A stretch of DNA of 64,000 nt, from NCBI GenBank assembly GCA_021846505.1, contig JAJZWV010000011.1:1-64000 (forward strand), given 5' to 3'. The notes under the pieces are model-generated. The model was not told where the DNA came from. It saw only the letters and a program-made list of their open reading frames with translations, and searched no databases. Position 1 is the stretch's first letter. Every line of letters starts with the position of its first letter. Below are positions 23,776 to 32,115 of this stretch, one piece after another. The position numbers and the translations under genes were made by a program. The DNA comes from Bacillota bacterium. Lineage in GTDB: Bacteria > Bacillota > Sulfobacillia > Sulfobacillales > JAIMBI01.

Positions 23776-24108
23776 TTGATTGCGGAATATCAGCAGGACG
23801 CCGCGCGGCGCTTGAAAGTGGCGGCAGGCCACCTGAAGTCGGTTCAGCGCATGGTGGATGAGGAACGCTACTGCGTGGACGTCATGAAGCAGCTGGCGGC
23901 CGTGCAGGCCAGCTTGACACAGGTGCAGCAGGTCATGCTGAAAAACCATCTTTCCACGTGCGTGAGCGACACGATTCGCGAGGGCCATGGCGGGCCGCTC
24001 ATTGAGGAGCTGTTGGCGGCCCTCAAATATTCGCAGGGGGTGTGGCCGCCAGAGGGCGCAAGCCCACCCACATGCCGAGACCATCCGTCAGGAGGTGTGG
24101 CCCAATGA
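23776..24108 (+). CDS. csoR: Copper-sensing transcriptional repressor CsoR
   Basis: 110 residues from TTG 23776 behind GGGGGGAGG. The all-helical CsoR fold is evident (RRLKVAAGHLKSVQRMVDEERYCVDVMKQLAAVQASL) and the Cu(I) ligands C33, H58 and C62 are present in the right spacing (YC...NHLSTC). Overlaps copA by 4 bases (ATGA). Tail after residue 90 is extra. An operator-like dyad lies just upstream, implying autoregulation. Confidence 0.93.
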   Translation: MIAEYQQDAARRLKVAAGHLKSVQRMVDEERYCVDVMKQLAAVQASLTQVQQVMLKNHLSTCVSDTIREGHGGPLIEELLAALKYSQGVWPPEGASPPTCRDHPSGGVAQ

Positions 24109-26531
24109 TGCCGTCCCCGCAAGACGCGGGCCAAACTACGGTGGAGCTGGCCGTCGGCGGCATGACCTGTGCCTCCTGCGTCAGCCGCGTGGAGCGCTAT
24201 TTAAAGAAGGTGCCCGGGGTGGACGCGGCGGTCGTGAACCTCGCGCTGGAGCGCGCCACGGTCTCGTTTCCGGCATCGGCTGGGGTTGAGCCCGAGGCGC
24301 TCGCGGCGGCCGTGGAGCGCGCCGGCTATCAGGCGCGCGTCTTGCCTCCGGCGCCGGCCGCCGAGCCAGATTCCCTGGACCTCACCGTGGGCGGCATGAC
24401 CTGTGCCTCCTGCGTCAGCCGCGTGGAGCGCTACTTGAAAAAGGTGCCCGGCGTAGAATCCGCCGTGGTCAACCTCGCGCTGGAGCGCGCGACGGTCTCG
24501 TTCGACCCGGCCGAGGCCAAACCCGCTGCCCTCTTGGAGGCCGTGGAGCGTGCGGGCTACCAAGCCGAGGTATACACGGCGCCCGACCCGGCGGCCGAGT
24601 CCGAGGGCGATCCGCATCGGCAGGAGATGGCGGAGCGCGTCCGCTCCCTGGTGGTGGGCGCCGCCGGCAGTGCAGTGGTGCTGGCGCTCATGTGGATTCC
24701 CGCGCTGTCGGCCTGGCCCACGGTCCGTCTCCACGATCTGTGGATGGCGCTGGCCGCGCTGCCCGTGTTTTTGTACACCGGCCGCGCCTTTCACCGCGGT
24801 GCGTGGAACAGCTTGAAGCACGGCACCGCCAACATGGACACCTTGGTGTCGCTGGGCGCCACGGTGGCGTATGGCTACAGCGTGCTGGCGCTGGTCCTGT
24901 TTCCCGGCCAGCCGGTGTACTTTGACACGGCCGCCCTGATTTTGACGTTTATCTCCATCGGCAAATACCTGGAAACTCGCACCCGCGGCCAGGCGGCCGA
25001 CGCCGTGCGGGCGCTGTCGCGGCTGGCCGTGCCCACGGCGCACGTCCTGCGGGCCGGCACCTGGCGCGACCTGCCCACCAGCCAAGTGGTAGTGGGCGAC
25101 CGGCTGTCGGTGCGCCCCGGCGAGCGCGTGCCCACCGACGGCGTGGTGGTGAGCGGCACGACCGAACTGGACGAATCCCTGATGACCGGCGAGGCGCGGC
25201 CGGTGCCCAAAGCCGCTGGCGACGGGCTGGTGGGCGCCACCATCAACGGCAGCGGCCACATCGAAATGGAAGCCACCCGAGTGGGGCCCGACACCACGCT
25301 CGCGGGCATCGTGCGGCTGGTGGAGCGTGCCCAGACCGAGAAAGCCCCGATTCAGGCACTGGCGGACCGCGTGGCGGGGGTGTTCGTGCCCGCCATCATC
25401 GGGGTGGCGGCCCTCACATTTTTGCTGTGGGGCGTGACGGGGCACTCCTGGCTGGCGGCCATGCTGGCCGCCGTGGCGGTGCTGGTGGTGGCCTGCCCCT
25501 GCGCCTTGGGGCTGGCCACGCCGACCGCCATCATGGTGGGGACCGGGCGCGGCGCGCGCCGCGGCATCCTCCTGAAGGGCGCTGGCACCTTGGAGCGGGT
25601 TTCGGCCATCGCCCAAGTCGTGTTTGACAAAACCGGCACGCTGACGGAAGGCCGGGCCACCTTGGACCAAGTGGTCGGGCGCCCCGCCGACCTGAGCCTT
25701 GAGGAGTGGCTCGGATGCGTGGCGGCGCTGGAGCAAGGAAGCGAGCATCCGTTTGGCCGCGCCCTGGTGGAGGCGGCGGCCGCGGCGCACGTGCCGCTCG
25801 AGCCCACCCCCCAAGATTTTCGGGCTGGGGTGGGACTGGGCGTATCGGGAACGGTGGACGGACACTTGGTGCTGGTGGGCACGGCCGCCTGGCTGGCGCA
25901 GCACGGCGTCGAGGTGCCGGCGGACCTGCCGGTCGGCGAGGGCGCGGCGGTGTATGCCGCCCGCGGGGGCCAGTTTATCGGTGCCGCGCTCTTAACCGAC
26001 CCGGTCAAGCCGAATGCCGCCGCGGCGCTCACGCGCTTGGCGCAGCACGGCTTGACCTTGCACCTCATGACTGGCGACCGCGCCCCGACGGCCCACGCCG
26101 TGGCGGCGGGCCTCCCCATCGCCCACATCCACGCGGCACTGACCCCCGCGGGCAAAGCGGAACTGGTAGCGGAGCTCGCCCAACAAAGCCCCGTGGCCAT
26201 GGTCGGTGACGGCATCAATGATGGGCCGGCGCTAGCCCGCGCCGACGTGGGCATCGCGATGGGTACCGGCACGGAAGTGGCTCGCGCCGCGGCCGACATT
26301 ACGCTGGTGGGCAGCGACTTGTCACTGGTCCCGGAGGCGCTGGCGCTGTCGCGCGCGACCATGCGCATCATCCGGCAGAATCTTGCCTGGGCGGCGGTCT
26401 ACAACGTGGTGCTGGTGCCGCTCGCCGCGCTGGGCGTGCTGAATCCCATCTGGGCCGCCCTGGCGATGGCGCTCTCGTCGGTGTCGGTGGTGTCCAACTC
26501 CCTGCGGCTCGCGCGCACCCCCCTCACCTAG
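24105..26531 (+). CDS. copA: Copper-exporting P1B-type ATPase CopA
   Basis: 808 residues. Two N-terminal heavy-metal domains with GMTCASC (about 19-25 and 97-103), eight membrane segments, A-domain TGEARPVPK, ion-binding CPC in VVACPCALGLATP (about 463), phosphorylation motif DKTGT (about 508), HP in SEHPFGRAL and GDGINDGPAL (about 701). Exports Cu(I). ATG 24105 overlaps the csoR stop and follows GGAGGTG. The two metal domains are nearly identical over more than 50 bases of DNA, a recent internal duplication or gene conversion. No separate copZ is seen; the doubled domain may serve. Confidence 0.97.
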   Translation: MMPSPQDAGQTTVELAVGGMTCASCVSRVERYLKKVPGVDAAVVNLALERATVSFPASAGVEPEALAAAVERAGYQARVLPPAPAAEPDSLDLTVGGMTCASCVSRVERYLKKVPGVESAVVNLALERATVSFDPAEAKPAALLEAVERAGYQAEVYTAPDPAAESEGDPHRQEMAERVRSLVVGAAGSAVVLALMWIPALSAWPTVRLHDLWMALAALPVFLYTGRAFHRGAWNSLKHGTANMDTLVSLGATVAYGYSVLALVLFPGQPVYFDTAALILTFISIGKYLETRTRGQAADAVRALSRLAVPTAHVLRAGTWRDLPTSQVVVGDRLSVRPGERVPTDGVVVSGTTELDESLMTGEARPVPKAAGDGLVGATINGSGHIEMEATRVGPDTTLAGIVRLVERAQTEKAPIQALADRVAGVFVPAIIGVAALTFLLWGVTGHSWLAAMLAAVAVLVVACPCALGLATPTAIMVGTGRGARRGILLKGAGTLERVSAIAQVVFDKTGTLTEGRATLDQVVGRPADLSLEEWLGCVAALEQGSEHPFGRALVEAAAAAHVPLEPTPQDFRAGVGLGVSGTVDGHLVLVGTAAWLAQHGVEVPADLPVGEGAAVYAARGGQFIGAALLTDPVKPNAAAALTRLAQHGLTLHLMTGDRAPTAHAVAAGLPIAHIHAALTPAGKAELVAELAQQSPVAMVGDGINDGPALARADVGIAMGTGTEVARAAADITLVGSDLSLVPEALALSRATMRIIRQNLAWAAVYNVVLVPLAALGVLNPIWAALAMALSSVSVVSNSLRLARTPLT

Positions 26532-27187
26532 CCGCGCCCCGGTGGCTGCAGCCTTCACCCGTCCCTGGGCGTGCAGGGTCAGACGCTGGATCTCCGGCGC
26601 ATAATGGTCGTCATCGCACCAGGAGGCGGACGGCTTGGCGGCGGTCTGGATCGGCCACCTTCGCCTCCGCACCCGAGTTATTTTGGTCGGACCTGCGCGG
26701 ACAGCCGTTGCCGACTACCCTTGGCTAGCCCCACACCGTGGCGGCACCTACGTTTGGCACCGCGTGCTCACGCGGCCCGACACGGCCCGGTCTGCCCGAC
26801 ACGCGGCAGGCGCGGGCCGTCGCGCCGCGCGTCGGACTCACGCGATCCACAAGTCCAAACCGGGAGCGTGGCATGAGCCTGCAGCACCCGGACGGGTGCG
26901 GCGGCCGCCTCCATGAATCGCGGAGGAGTTTCTGTGAGCGGCCGTCTTACCTTTCGGAGCGGTTTCTGTGCCTGGCACACTATGGTTGTTGGGGGTCACG
27001 CGACCGGGCAGCCACTGACGTGGCGGTCGCCCCGAGGCGGCGGGCTCAGGCGGCAACGTCTGCGTGTGCCGCCAGTTCCTCATCTGGCCATCGCCGTAGC
27101 TTAGGCTAGGAGAGGCTAGATCAGATTGGCGCCCTAGGGGGCTATGTAGGACGAAACGGGCGGCGTTCGGCGGAAAGGATGTCCGAC
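26532..27187. other. Non-coding stretch downstream of copA
   Basis: About 650 bases without a convincing gene. Open frames exist in most frames because of high GC but show no family motif and no SD. A weak hairpin CCCTG-GGCGTG-CAGGG (about 26562-26578) may end copA transcription. The stretch may hold decayed mobile DNA; nothing specific is recognised. Confidence 0.4.
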
Positions 27188-27298
27188 ATGAGCGAATTGG
27201 ATGACCTGGAGCGATTCCTACGGGACACGCCACGCACCGCTGACGAGCAGCAGCAGGACTGGGATCAGCGGCGCCAAGACTCCTGTCTCCCGATATAG
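27188..27298 (+). CDS. Possible small acidic protein
   Basis: 36 residues, MSELDDLERFLRDTPRTADEQQQDW..., strongly hydrophilic and helical, with AAAGGA 10 bases before ATG 27188. It contrasts with the Arg/Pro-rich shadow frames around it, which favours a real gene or the surviving start of a larger one. No family recognised. Confidence 0.35.
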   Translation: MSELDDLERFLRDTPRTADEQQQDWDQRRQDSCLPI

Positions 27299-27504
27299 CT
27301 CGTCTGAGGCGGGCGGCGTGACGCCATCGCACGTGCGCAGGAATGCCCAGCCGAAACCCGGCGTCTTGCACAAGCGGATCGGCGGACGGCACGGCATCGC
27401 AAGTTCTGTGGACTGCCACGTCAGCCAGGATGGGCCACCCCACTGACCAGCCTTCCCTCGCGACTCGAAGGCACGGCTCCCGGTTCACGCCCACGCGCCA
27501 GCGC
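27299..27504. other. Non-coding stretch between the small ORF and flgE
   Basis: I see no gene or motif here before the terminator hairpin at 27505. Confidence 0.4.
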
Positions 27505-27537
27505 CAGAGGCGCCCGGCCAATGGCCGAGCGCCTCTG
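27505..27537 (-). terminator. Terminator hairpin of the motA-flgE operon
   Basis: CAGAGGCGC and GCGCCTCTG form a 9-bp stem, continued across one mismatch by CGGCC-AAT-GGCCG. It starts 46 bases after the flgE stop. The stem is symmetrical and could stop transcription from both sides, though U-runs are missing. Confidence 0.65.
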
Positions 27538-27582
27538 AACCGATAGACCCCCGCCGCAGGGACGGCGCGGGGATCGTGGCCG

Positions 27583-28809
27583 CTACGGCTGCACCATGCC
27601 GGTCGCGGTCTGCATGAGCACCTGCGCCACCGAGATGACCTTGGCGTTGGCGGTGTATCCCTGCTGGGCCTCAATCATATCCACCAGCTGCTGGGACAGG
27701 TTGACGTTGGACTGCTCCAAGGAGCCCGCCTGGATGGTGCCGCGCCCACCGGTCCCGGACGGCCCGATCTGCGCGGCGCCGGAGTTGTTGGTCGCCCCCC
27801 ACAGGTTTTGGCCCTGGTTCAGAAGGCCCGAGGGGTTGGTAAAGGCGGCTACGGCCACTTGCCCGAGCACCTTGGTGTCGCCATTCGAGAACGCGCCGGT
27901 GATGCTGCCGTCCGGGTTGATGGTGAACCCGGTCAGCGTGCCGGCGGAGAAGCCGTTCTGCGACAGCGCCTGAACGCTGTCCTGGGAGGCGTACTGGGTG
28001 AGCGACGACAGCGTCAGCGTGATGGCCGGCGACGTCCCGCCGCCCGCCGGCGGCGGCGTGTAGGTGGTGACCGTGTCGGCTGTCATCTGCCCCGAGCTGT
28101 TGAAGGTCAGCGTGCCCAGCACCGTGGCCGAGGTGGAGCCCGACGGCTCAGCCGACACCGACCACTGATTGCCTCCCTGGTCCGTCAGCAGGAAGTCCAC
28201 CGACACGGGGGTGCCGTTGGAGTTGTAGGTGGTCACCGGCACCGTCAGCACGGTGCCGCTCGCGTCCGCCACGTTGAGATTGCCGGCAAAGTCGATGGAG
28301 GAGGTGGCACGGGGCGCCATCGCCTCCCCCGGCAGGATTTGCAGGTTGGTCAAGGTGGTGGGGCTGGTGGTGATTTGACCGGAGCTGTTGGGCACCCAGC
28401 CTTGGACAAAGTCACCCTGCGCATTCACCAGGTTGCCGTTCGCATCCAGGTAGAAGTTTCCTGCACGCGTGTACGACACCCCCGTCGGCCCCTGCACGAT
28501 GAAAAACCCGCTGCCCTGCAGCGCCAGGTCCGTGTTGATGCCCGTGCTGTGGAGGCTGCCCTGCCCCATATTCACATCCACGGTGCCTAAGTTGACCGCC
28601 CCGCCGGAGCCCACCTGCTCCGGGTTGATGCCGCCCAGCGTGGGCGTCGGCGTGGACGCGCCGCGGAGCGTATCCAGCAGCGCCTGGGAAAACGTCACCC
28701 GGCTCGACTTATAGGCCACCGTGTTGATGTTGGCGATGTTTTGGGAAATAACGTTCAGCCACTGCTGATCCGCCGACAGCCCTGAGATGGCTGCGGATAA
28801 TCCGGCCAC
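27583..28809 (-). CDS. flgE: Flagellar hook protein FlgE
   Basis: 408 residues from GTG 28809. N-terminal AAISGLSADQQWLNVISQNIANINTVAYKSSRVTFSQ is the hook signature; FFIVQGPTGVSYTRAGNFYLDANGNLVNAQGDFVQGW and the C-terminal EQSNVNLSQQLVDMIEAQQGYTANAKVI complete it. Polymerises into the hook under the FlgD cap. Last gene of the operon; flbD, often next, is absent. Confidence 0.97.
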   Translation of the reverse strand: MAGLSAAISGLSADQQWLNVISQNIANINTVAYKSSRVTFSQALLDTLRGASTPTPTLGGINPEQVGSGGAVNLGTVDVNMGQGSLHSTGINTDLALQGSGFFIVQGPTGVSYTRAGNFYLDANGNLVNAQGDFVQGWVPNSSGQITTSPTTLTNLQILPGEAMAPRATSSIDFAGNLNVADASGTVLTVPVTTYNSNGTPVSVDFLLTDQGGNQWSVSAEPSGSTSATVLGTLTFNSSGQMTADTVTTYTPPPAGGGTSPAITLTLSSLTQYASQDSVQALSQNGFSAGTLTGFTINPDGSITGAFSNGDTKVLGQVAVAAFTNPSGLLNQGQNLWGATNNSGAAQIGPSGTGGRGTIQAGSLEQSNVNLSQQLVDMIEAQQGYTANAKVISVAQVLMQTATGMVQP

Positions 28810-28923
28810 GTGTGGTTCCCCCTTTTCCAGTTTCCGTGCTCGCCTCTTGCTGCCTTGCGTTCGGTCTCGCCACTGGCTGGTGCGCTGCCCTTTCCTCCGT
28901 CGATCCGAAAGGGAGGGGTTCCG

Positions 28924-29280
28924 CTAGGACCGCCCCAACAGCACCACCGCATCCACATTGGTAAACAGCCGCCGCTCCGCCTCGCCGCGGGGCATGGCGG
29001 TCACCACCGTATTGGTGGCCGGGGCCACCAGCATCACCGAGTCCGGGAGCACGACCACCAGCGACCGCACGCCCCGCTGGCGCGCATCGCTGACCGCGCC
29101 GGCAACCCGAGTGGCCTCCTCTGGCTTGAGGGCCACCCCGCGCTCCGCGACCCGGCGATCGGCATGCTTGGACCAGGTGAGCGCATCGGAGAGCGCCGCG
29201 CGAAACGCCCCGGAAGGCACCGCGGGCTTCGCCGGCCCCAGTGGCCCCGGGCTCACGGACCCGACGCCGTCAGGCCTCAC
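28924..29280 (-). CDS. Flagellar operon protein (TIGR02530 type)
   Basis: 118 residues. WSKHADRRVAERGVALKPEEATRVAGAV followed by VVVLPDSVMLVAPATNTVVTAMPRGEAERRLFTNVDAVVLL matches the small protein encoded between flgD and flgE in Bacillota (F-SKHA-R-ESRGI ... VITA ... VFTNIDS). Function unknown. GTG 29280 overlaps the end of flgD. Confidence 0.85.
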   Translation of the reverse strand: MRPDGVGSVSPGPLGPAKPAVPSGAFRAALSDALTWSKHADRRVAERGVALKPEEATRVAGAVSDARQRGVRSLVVVLPDSVMLVAPATNTVVTAMPRGEAERRLFTNVDAVVLLGRS

Positions 29281-29734
29281 TGACGCTCACCAGCTGGGAC
29301 AGCGGCACCTCGCCCAGCCCCGCTACGGCCAGTGTCAGCTTTCCCTGCACCAAGCTGAGCCCTGTCACGGCCCCCGACACCACCGCGGACCCACTGGCCA
29401 CGCCGACCGTCTTGCCCAGCAGCGGCGCGGCAGCTAAGAGCGGATTGCCCCCGCCCAAGCTGCTGGCCACCGTGCTGAGGCTTTGCTGCATGCTGGTGAT
29501 GCCGCCCAAGGTCGCAAACTGCGCCAGCTGGGCGACAAACTGCGTGCCCTGCACAGGCTGCGTCGGATCCTGATACTTCAGCTCGGCCGCCAACAGCGTC
29601 AGGAAGTCCTGCTCCGTCACCGCCTGGCCGGGCAGCGTCGCGCTGCCGCTGGCCGTGCTTGCGGCCTGAGCCGCCCCATTGGCGCTGAACGGAACCGACC
29701 CCGGGCCCCCAATCGCCCCGGATGCTCCGGTCAT
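29270..29734 (-). CDS. flgD: Hook-capping protein FlgD
   Basis: 154 residues. The N-terminal motif VTEQDFLTLLAAELKYQDPTQPVQGTQFVAQLAQFATLGGI (about 40-79) is diagnostic. FlgD scaffolds hook assembly. The C-terminal FLgD Ig/tudor part is shortened relative to proteobacterial homologues, as usual in Bacillota. Confidence 0.94.
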   Translation of the reverse strand: MTGASGAIGGPGSVPFSANGAAQAASTASGSATLPGQAVTEQDFLTLLAAELKYQDPTQPVQGTQFVAQLAQFATLGGITSMQQSLSTVASSLGGGNPLLAAAPLLGKTVGVASGSAVVSGAVTGLSLVQGKLTLAVAGLGEVPLSQLVSVSEA

Positions 29735-29770
29735 GATGCACCTCCTCTCGTGCCTCTGCTCTCTCGCTGC

Positions 29771-30973
29771 TCACGCTCTCAGGTCAAGCCCAGGGGCGTT
29801 CCCGTCCAACGCGGGTGTGCTGCCGGCCCCCGGCGGCACACCGCTGTACGGCGCCGCGGGCGGCTCGCGAAACGGGTCGGTTGAAGCCCCGAATCCAAAT
29901 CCCGCGCCACTGGTCACTTCAACCCCGGTGGCACCGAGGGGCGCCTCGAGCTGGGACGCCAGCCCCGCTTTGCCGGCGGCCAGGCTTTTCAGCCAAGCCA
30001 CGCTCCGCACTGACAGCACCACTCGGGCCCCTGCGTCCGTTGCCGCCATCCGCACCAGCACTGCGGACAGCCGCGTGCCGGGAGGGCTGATGCGAAACTG
30101 CACCGCCTGGCCCCGACCGGCCGGCGCTCGCCACACCAGCCCCGACACTCGCCAGCCCGCCGGTGGCAGACTTTCAGGCGGCGGCGCGGCCCGGGGCCCG
30201 GGTGTCGGGCCATTGGACGGCATCAGTCGGCCGGCAGCGGCGCGGCCCCCCACCGCGGGCGGTGGCGCCCCTTCCACCGGCGGCAGCACTGCCTGGCTGT
30301 GCGGCGCCGCACGGCTTGGCGCGGCGGTGCCGTTGACCAGCACCAGGTTAGCGCGTGAAGTTGGCCGGGGGCCGCCGGAATGGGCCGCCACCGGCTCGCT
30401 GGCGGCGGCCTCCGCCGCGAGAGCCTTCGGGCCCCGCCCCATCGTCGGGATTCGGGGCGCGCGGGCAGCCGCCTGGCTCAGTGCCGCCGAAAGCCTGGCG
30501 GGCTGGGGCGAGGCCGCCGCAGGCTCTGGGGACTGCCGTGCCACCACCACCGGCCCGGTATGAATCCGGGCGGGGGCGGCCCCTCCGGCCGGTGGCAACT
30601 CCACCAAGCGCGGAGGCGCTTCACCCGCCGAGCCAGATACCCGTGGGCGGGCTGCCGATGCTGCTCGGGGCACCGCCGCCGATGAAGCCATGGCGGCTGC
30701 CGGGCTCCGCTTCAGCCGCCGTCCCCGCACTTGGCGGGCTAGCTGCTGAAACGTCTCTCGGCTCGCAGCTGGCGGCGGGCCGGATGGCTGCCCGCGCCCC
30801 AGGGACCCCCGCAGGATCGAGGTGCTGCCGCTGGGATGTGCGGCACGGCCCACAGAGCTGTGACTCGCATCTGCCGGAGCGCGGGGCGCCGCGGCCTTCG
30901 CGTGGGCTGCCGGACCGGCCGGCGCGGCGTGCGCTGCCGTGGCCAGACTCGTCATCTTCGTCATCTCTGTCAT
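29771..30973 (-). CDS. fliK: Hook-length control protein FliK
   Basis: 400 residues, mostly Ala/Pro/Arg-rich and low complexity, with a conserved-looking C-terminal segment (VQFRISPPGTRLSAVLVRMAATDAGARVVLSVRSVAWLKSLAAG, about 300-345) resembling the FliK C-terminal domain. GGGAGGTG lies before ATG 30973. Position ahead of flgD supports the call. FliK measures hook length and signals FlhB. Confidence 0.75.
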   Translation of the reverse strand: MTEMTKMTSLATAAHAAPAGPAAHAKAAAPRAPADASHSSVGRAAHPSGSTSILRGSLGRGQPSGPPPAASRETFQQLARQVRGRRLKRSPAAAMASSAAVPRAASAARPRVSGSAGEAPPRLVELPPAGGAAPARIHTGPVVVARQSPEPAAASPQPARLSAALSQAAARAPRIPTMGRGPKALAAEAAASEPVAAHSGGPRPTSRANLVLVNGTAAPSRAAPHSQAVLPPVEGAPPPAVGGRAAAGRLMPSNGPTPGPRAAPPPESLPPAGWRVSGLVWRAPAGRGQAVQFRISPPGTRLSAVLVRMAATDAGARVVLSVRSVAWLKSLAAGKAGLASQLEAPLGATGVEVTSGAGFGFGASTDPFREPPAAPYSGVPPGAGSTPALDGNAPGLDLRA

Positions 30974-31063
30974 GCTTTATCACCTCCCTTCAGCCCTTCG
31001 TGTCGTTCGGCTGCTCTAGCTCACCCTGGCTTTCCGGCTTTCTGTCCTGGATGGGTCCGGGCC

Positions 31064-31702
31064 TCACCCCCTTTGCCGAGCGGCTTCATTTTGGAGCGCT
31101 CGGCGGACCGCTTCCCCAATGTGGCGCCGAGCTTGGGGCGTGGGAATTTGAAACTGCACTGAGGTTTCCCAAGCCAGATGCCCGCGGATCTGTGCCGGCG
31201 CCCGTGCCACCCGCACCACCCGGCCGATCAGCGGCACCGGCATCCGGCTGAGGGTCAGACGCATGCGCAGATCCAGCCCGGTCCACGGCCGAAATACGCA
31301 CGGAAACCGCAGGCCAATCGTCGACAAGTCTAGGGTGGTGGTGGCATACACCTCGGCGTCGCTGCGCATGAGGGCATACTCCAGCGGCACCAGCAAATTG
31401 GCGCGTAGCGCGTGCCGCTGCTCCAAGCGGCGCGCTTCGCCCAGCAGGGTCACCACCATGATGGGGATCGGGTCCAAAACGTCCCGCACGCGCGCCGGCT
31501 GCGTCCAAAACCTCACTTCGTCGCCGTACCGAAGCTCAAAGGTCTGGCCCGCCTCCGGCGCAAACGACGCGCTGCCCTCGCGCAGAGCGTCCAGGTAAAG
31601 ATCTTTGCCCAGGCGGCGGATGACGCGCGTCCGAAACGTGCGCGCCCCAATGCAAATCAGCACCGGCGCATTGGCTTCCAGCCGGTCCAGCGCCATCCCC
31701 AT
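31064..31702 (-). CDS. PilZ-domain c-di-GMP binding protein (YcgR-like)
   Basis: 212 residues. The N-terminal YcgR-like domain (about 8-95) is followed by a PilZ domain with both c-di-GMP motifs intact: RxxxR as RHALR and D-x-S-x-x-G as DLSTIG. Such proteins act as flagellar brakes or regulators. It is inserted between fliJ and fliK, overlapping the fliJ stop (TGATG), so it is made with the basal body. In many Bacillota this place holds MotE (ylxF), which is missing here. Confidence 0.88.
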   Translation of the reverse strand: MGMALDRLEANAPVLICIGARTFRTRVIRRLGKDLYLDALREGSASFAPEAGQTFELRYGDEVRFWTQPARVRDVLDPIPIMVVTLLGEARRLEQRHALRANLLVPLEYALMRSDAEVYATTTLDLSTIGLRFPCVFRPWTGLDLRMRLTLSRMPVPLIGRVVRVARAPAQIRGHLAWETSVQFQIPTPQARRHIGEAVRRALQNEAARQRG

Positions 31703-32115
31703 CACCCGCCTTCACACCGGCCCGCGCCAAAGTGGCGCAGGCGCCAGTCATCCTCAAGGCGCTGCGCTGCCCGCCGATCGGCCAGGCGGCTTTTTTGGCG
31801 CTGAGCCCGCGCTTCCAGCCGCGCCGCCATCTCGAGGCGGCGGCGGGCGCCTTGCAGGGCACGGGCAGCCTCCGCCAGACCGAGAGCTAACTCGTGCACC
31901 TGCTCCGCCAGCGCGGTGCGCTTTTGGGCATTGGCCGCCTCAAAGCGAGCGGCCTCCCACAAGTTTTCGCGGGGCTGCACCACGCCGACGACCGGCGCGG
32001 CGGGGTCCGGCACGGCCAGAAGATCCGCGCGAGCGGCGGCCCATGCCGCGTCGCACTGCTGCCAGTCCGCCTCGGCTGCATCCACCTCGGCCTGATACAG
32101 CCGCTGGACCCTCAT
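31702..32115 (-). CDS. fliJ: Flagellar export protein FliJ
   Basis: 137 residues, one long coiled-coil (MRVQRLYQAEVDAAEADW; RRRLEMAARLEARAQRQKSRLADRR). FliJ is the stalk in the centre of the FliI ATPase ring. ATG 32115 overlaps the fliI stop as ATGA and has GAGGTGGGAGC in front. Confidence 0.82.
   Translation of the reverse strand: MRVQRLYQAEVDAAEADWQQCDAAWAAARADLLAVPDPAAPVVGVVQPRENLWEAARFEAANAQKRTALAEQVHELALGLAEAARALQGARRRLEMAARLEARAQRQKSRLADRRAAQRLEDDWRLRHFGAGRCEGG

Noticed and set aside
24201-25904. 567-codon minus-strand frame opposite copA
   Set aside because: Antisense shadow of a clear CopA gene, with His/Gly/Arg-rich composition and no family signal.
26838-27674. 278-codon minus-strand frame in the gap after copA, reaching into flgE
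   Set aside because: No SD, no motif, Arg/Pro-rich throughout and partly antisense to the small ORF and flgE end.
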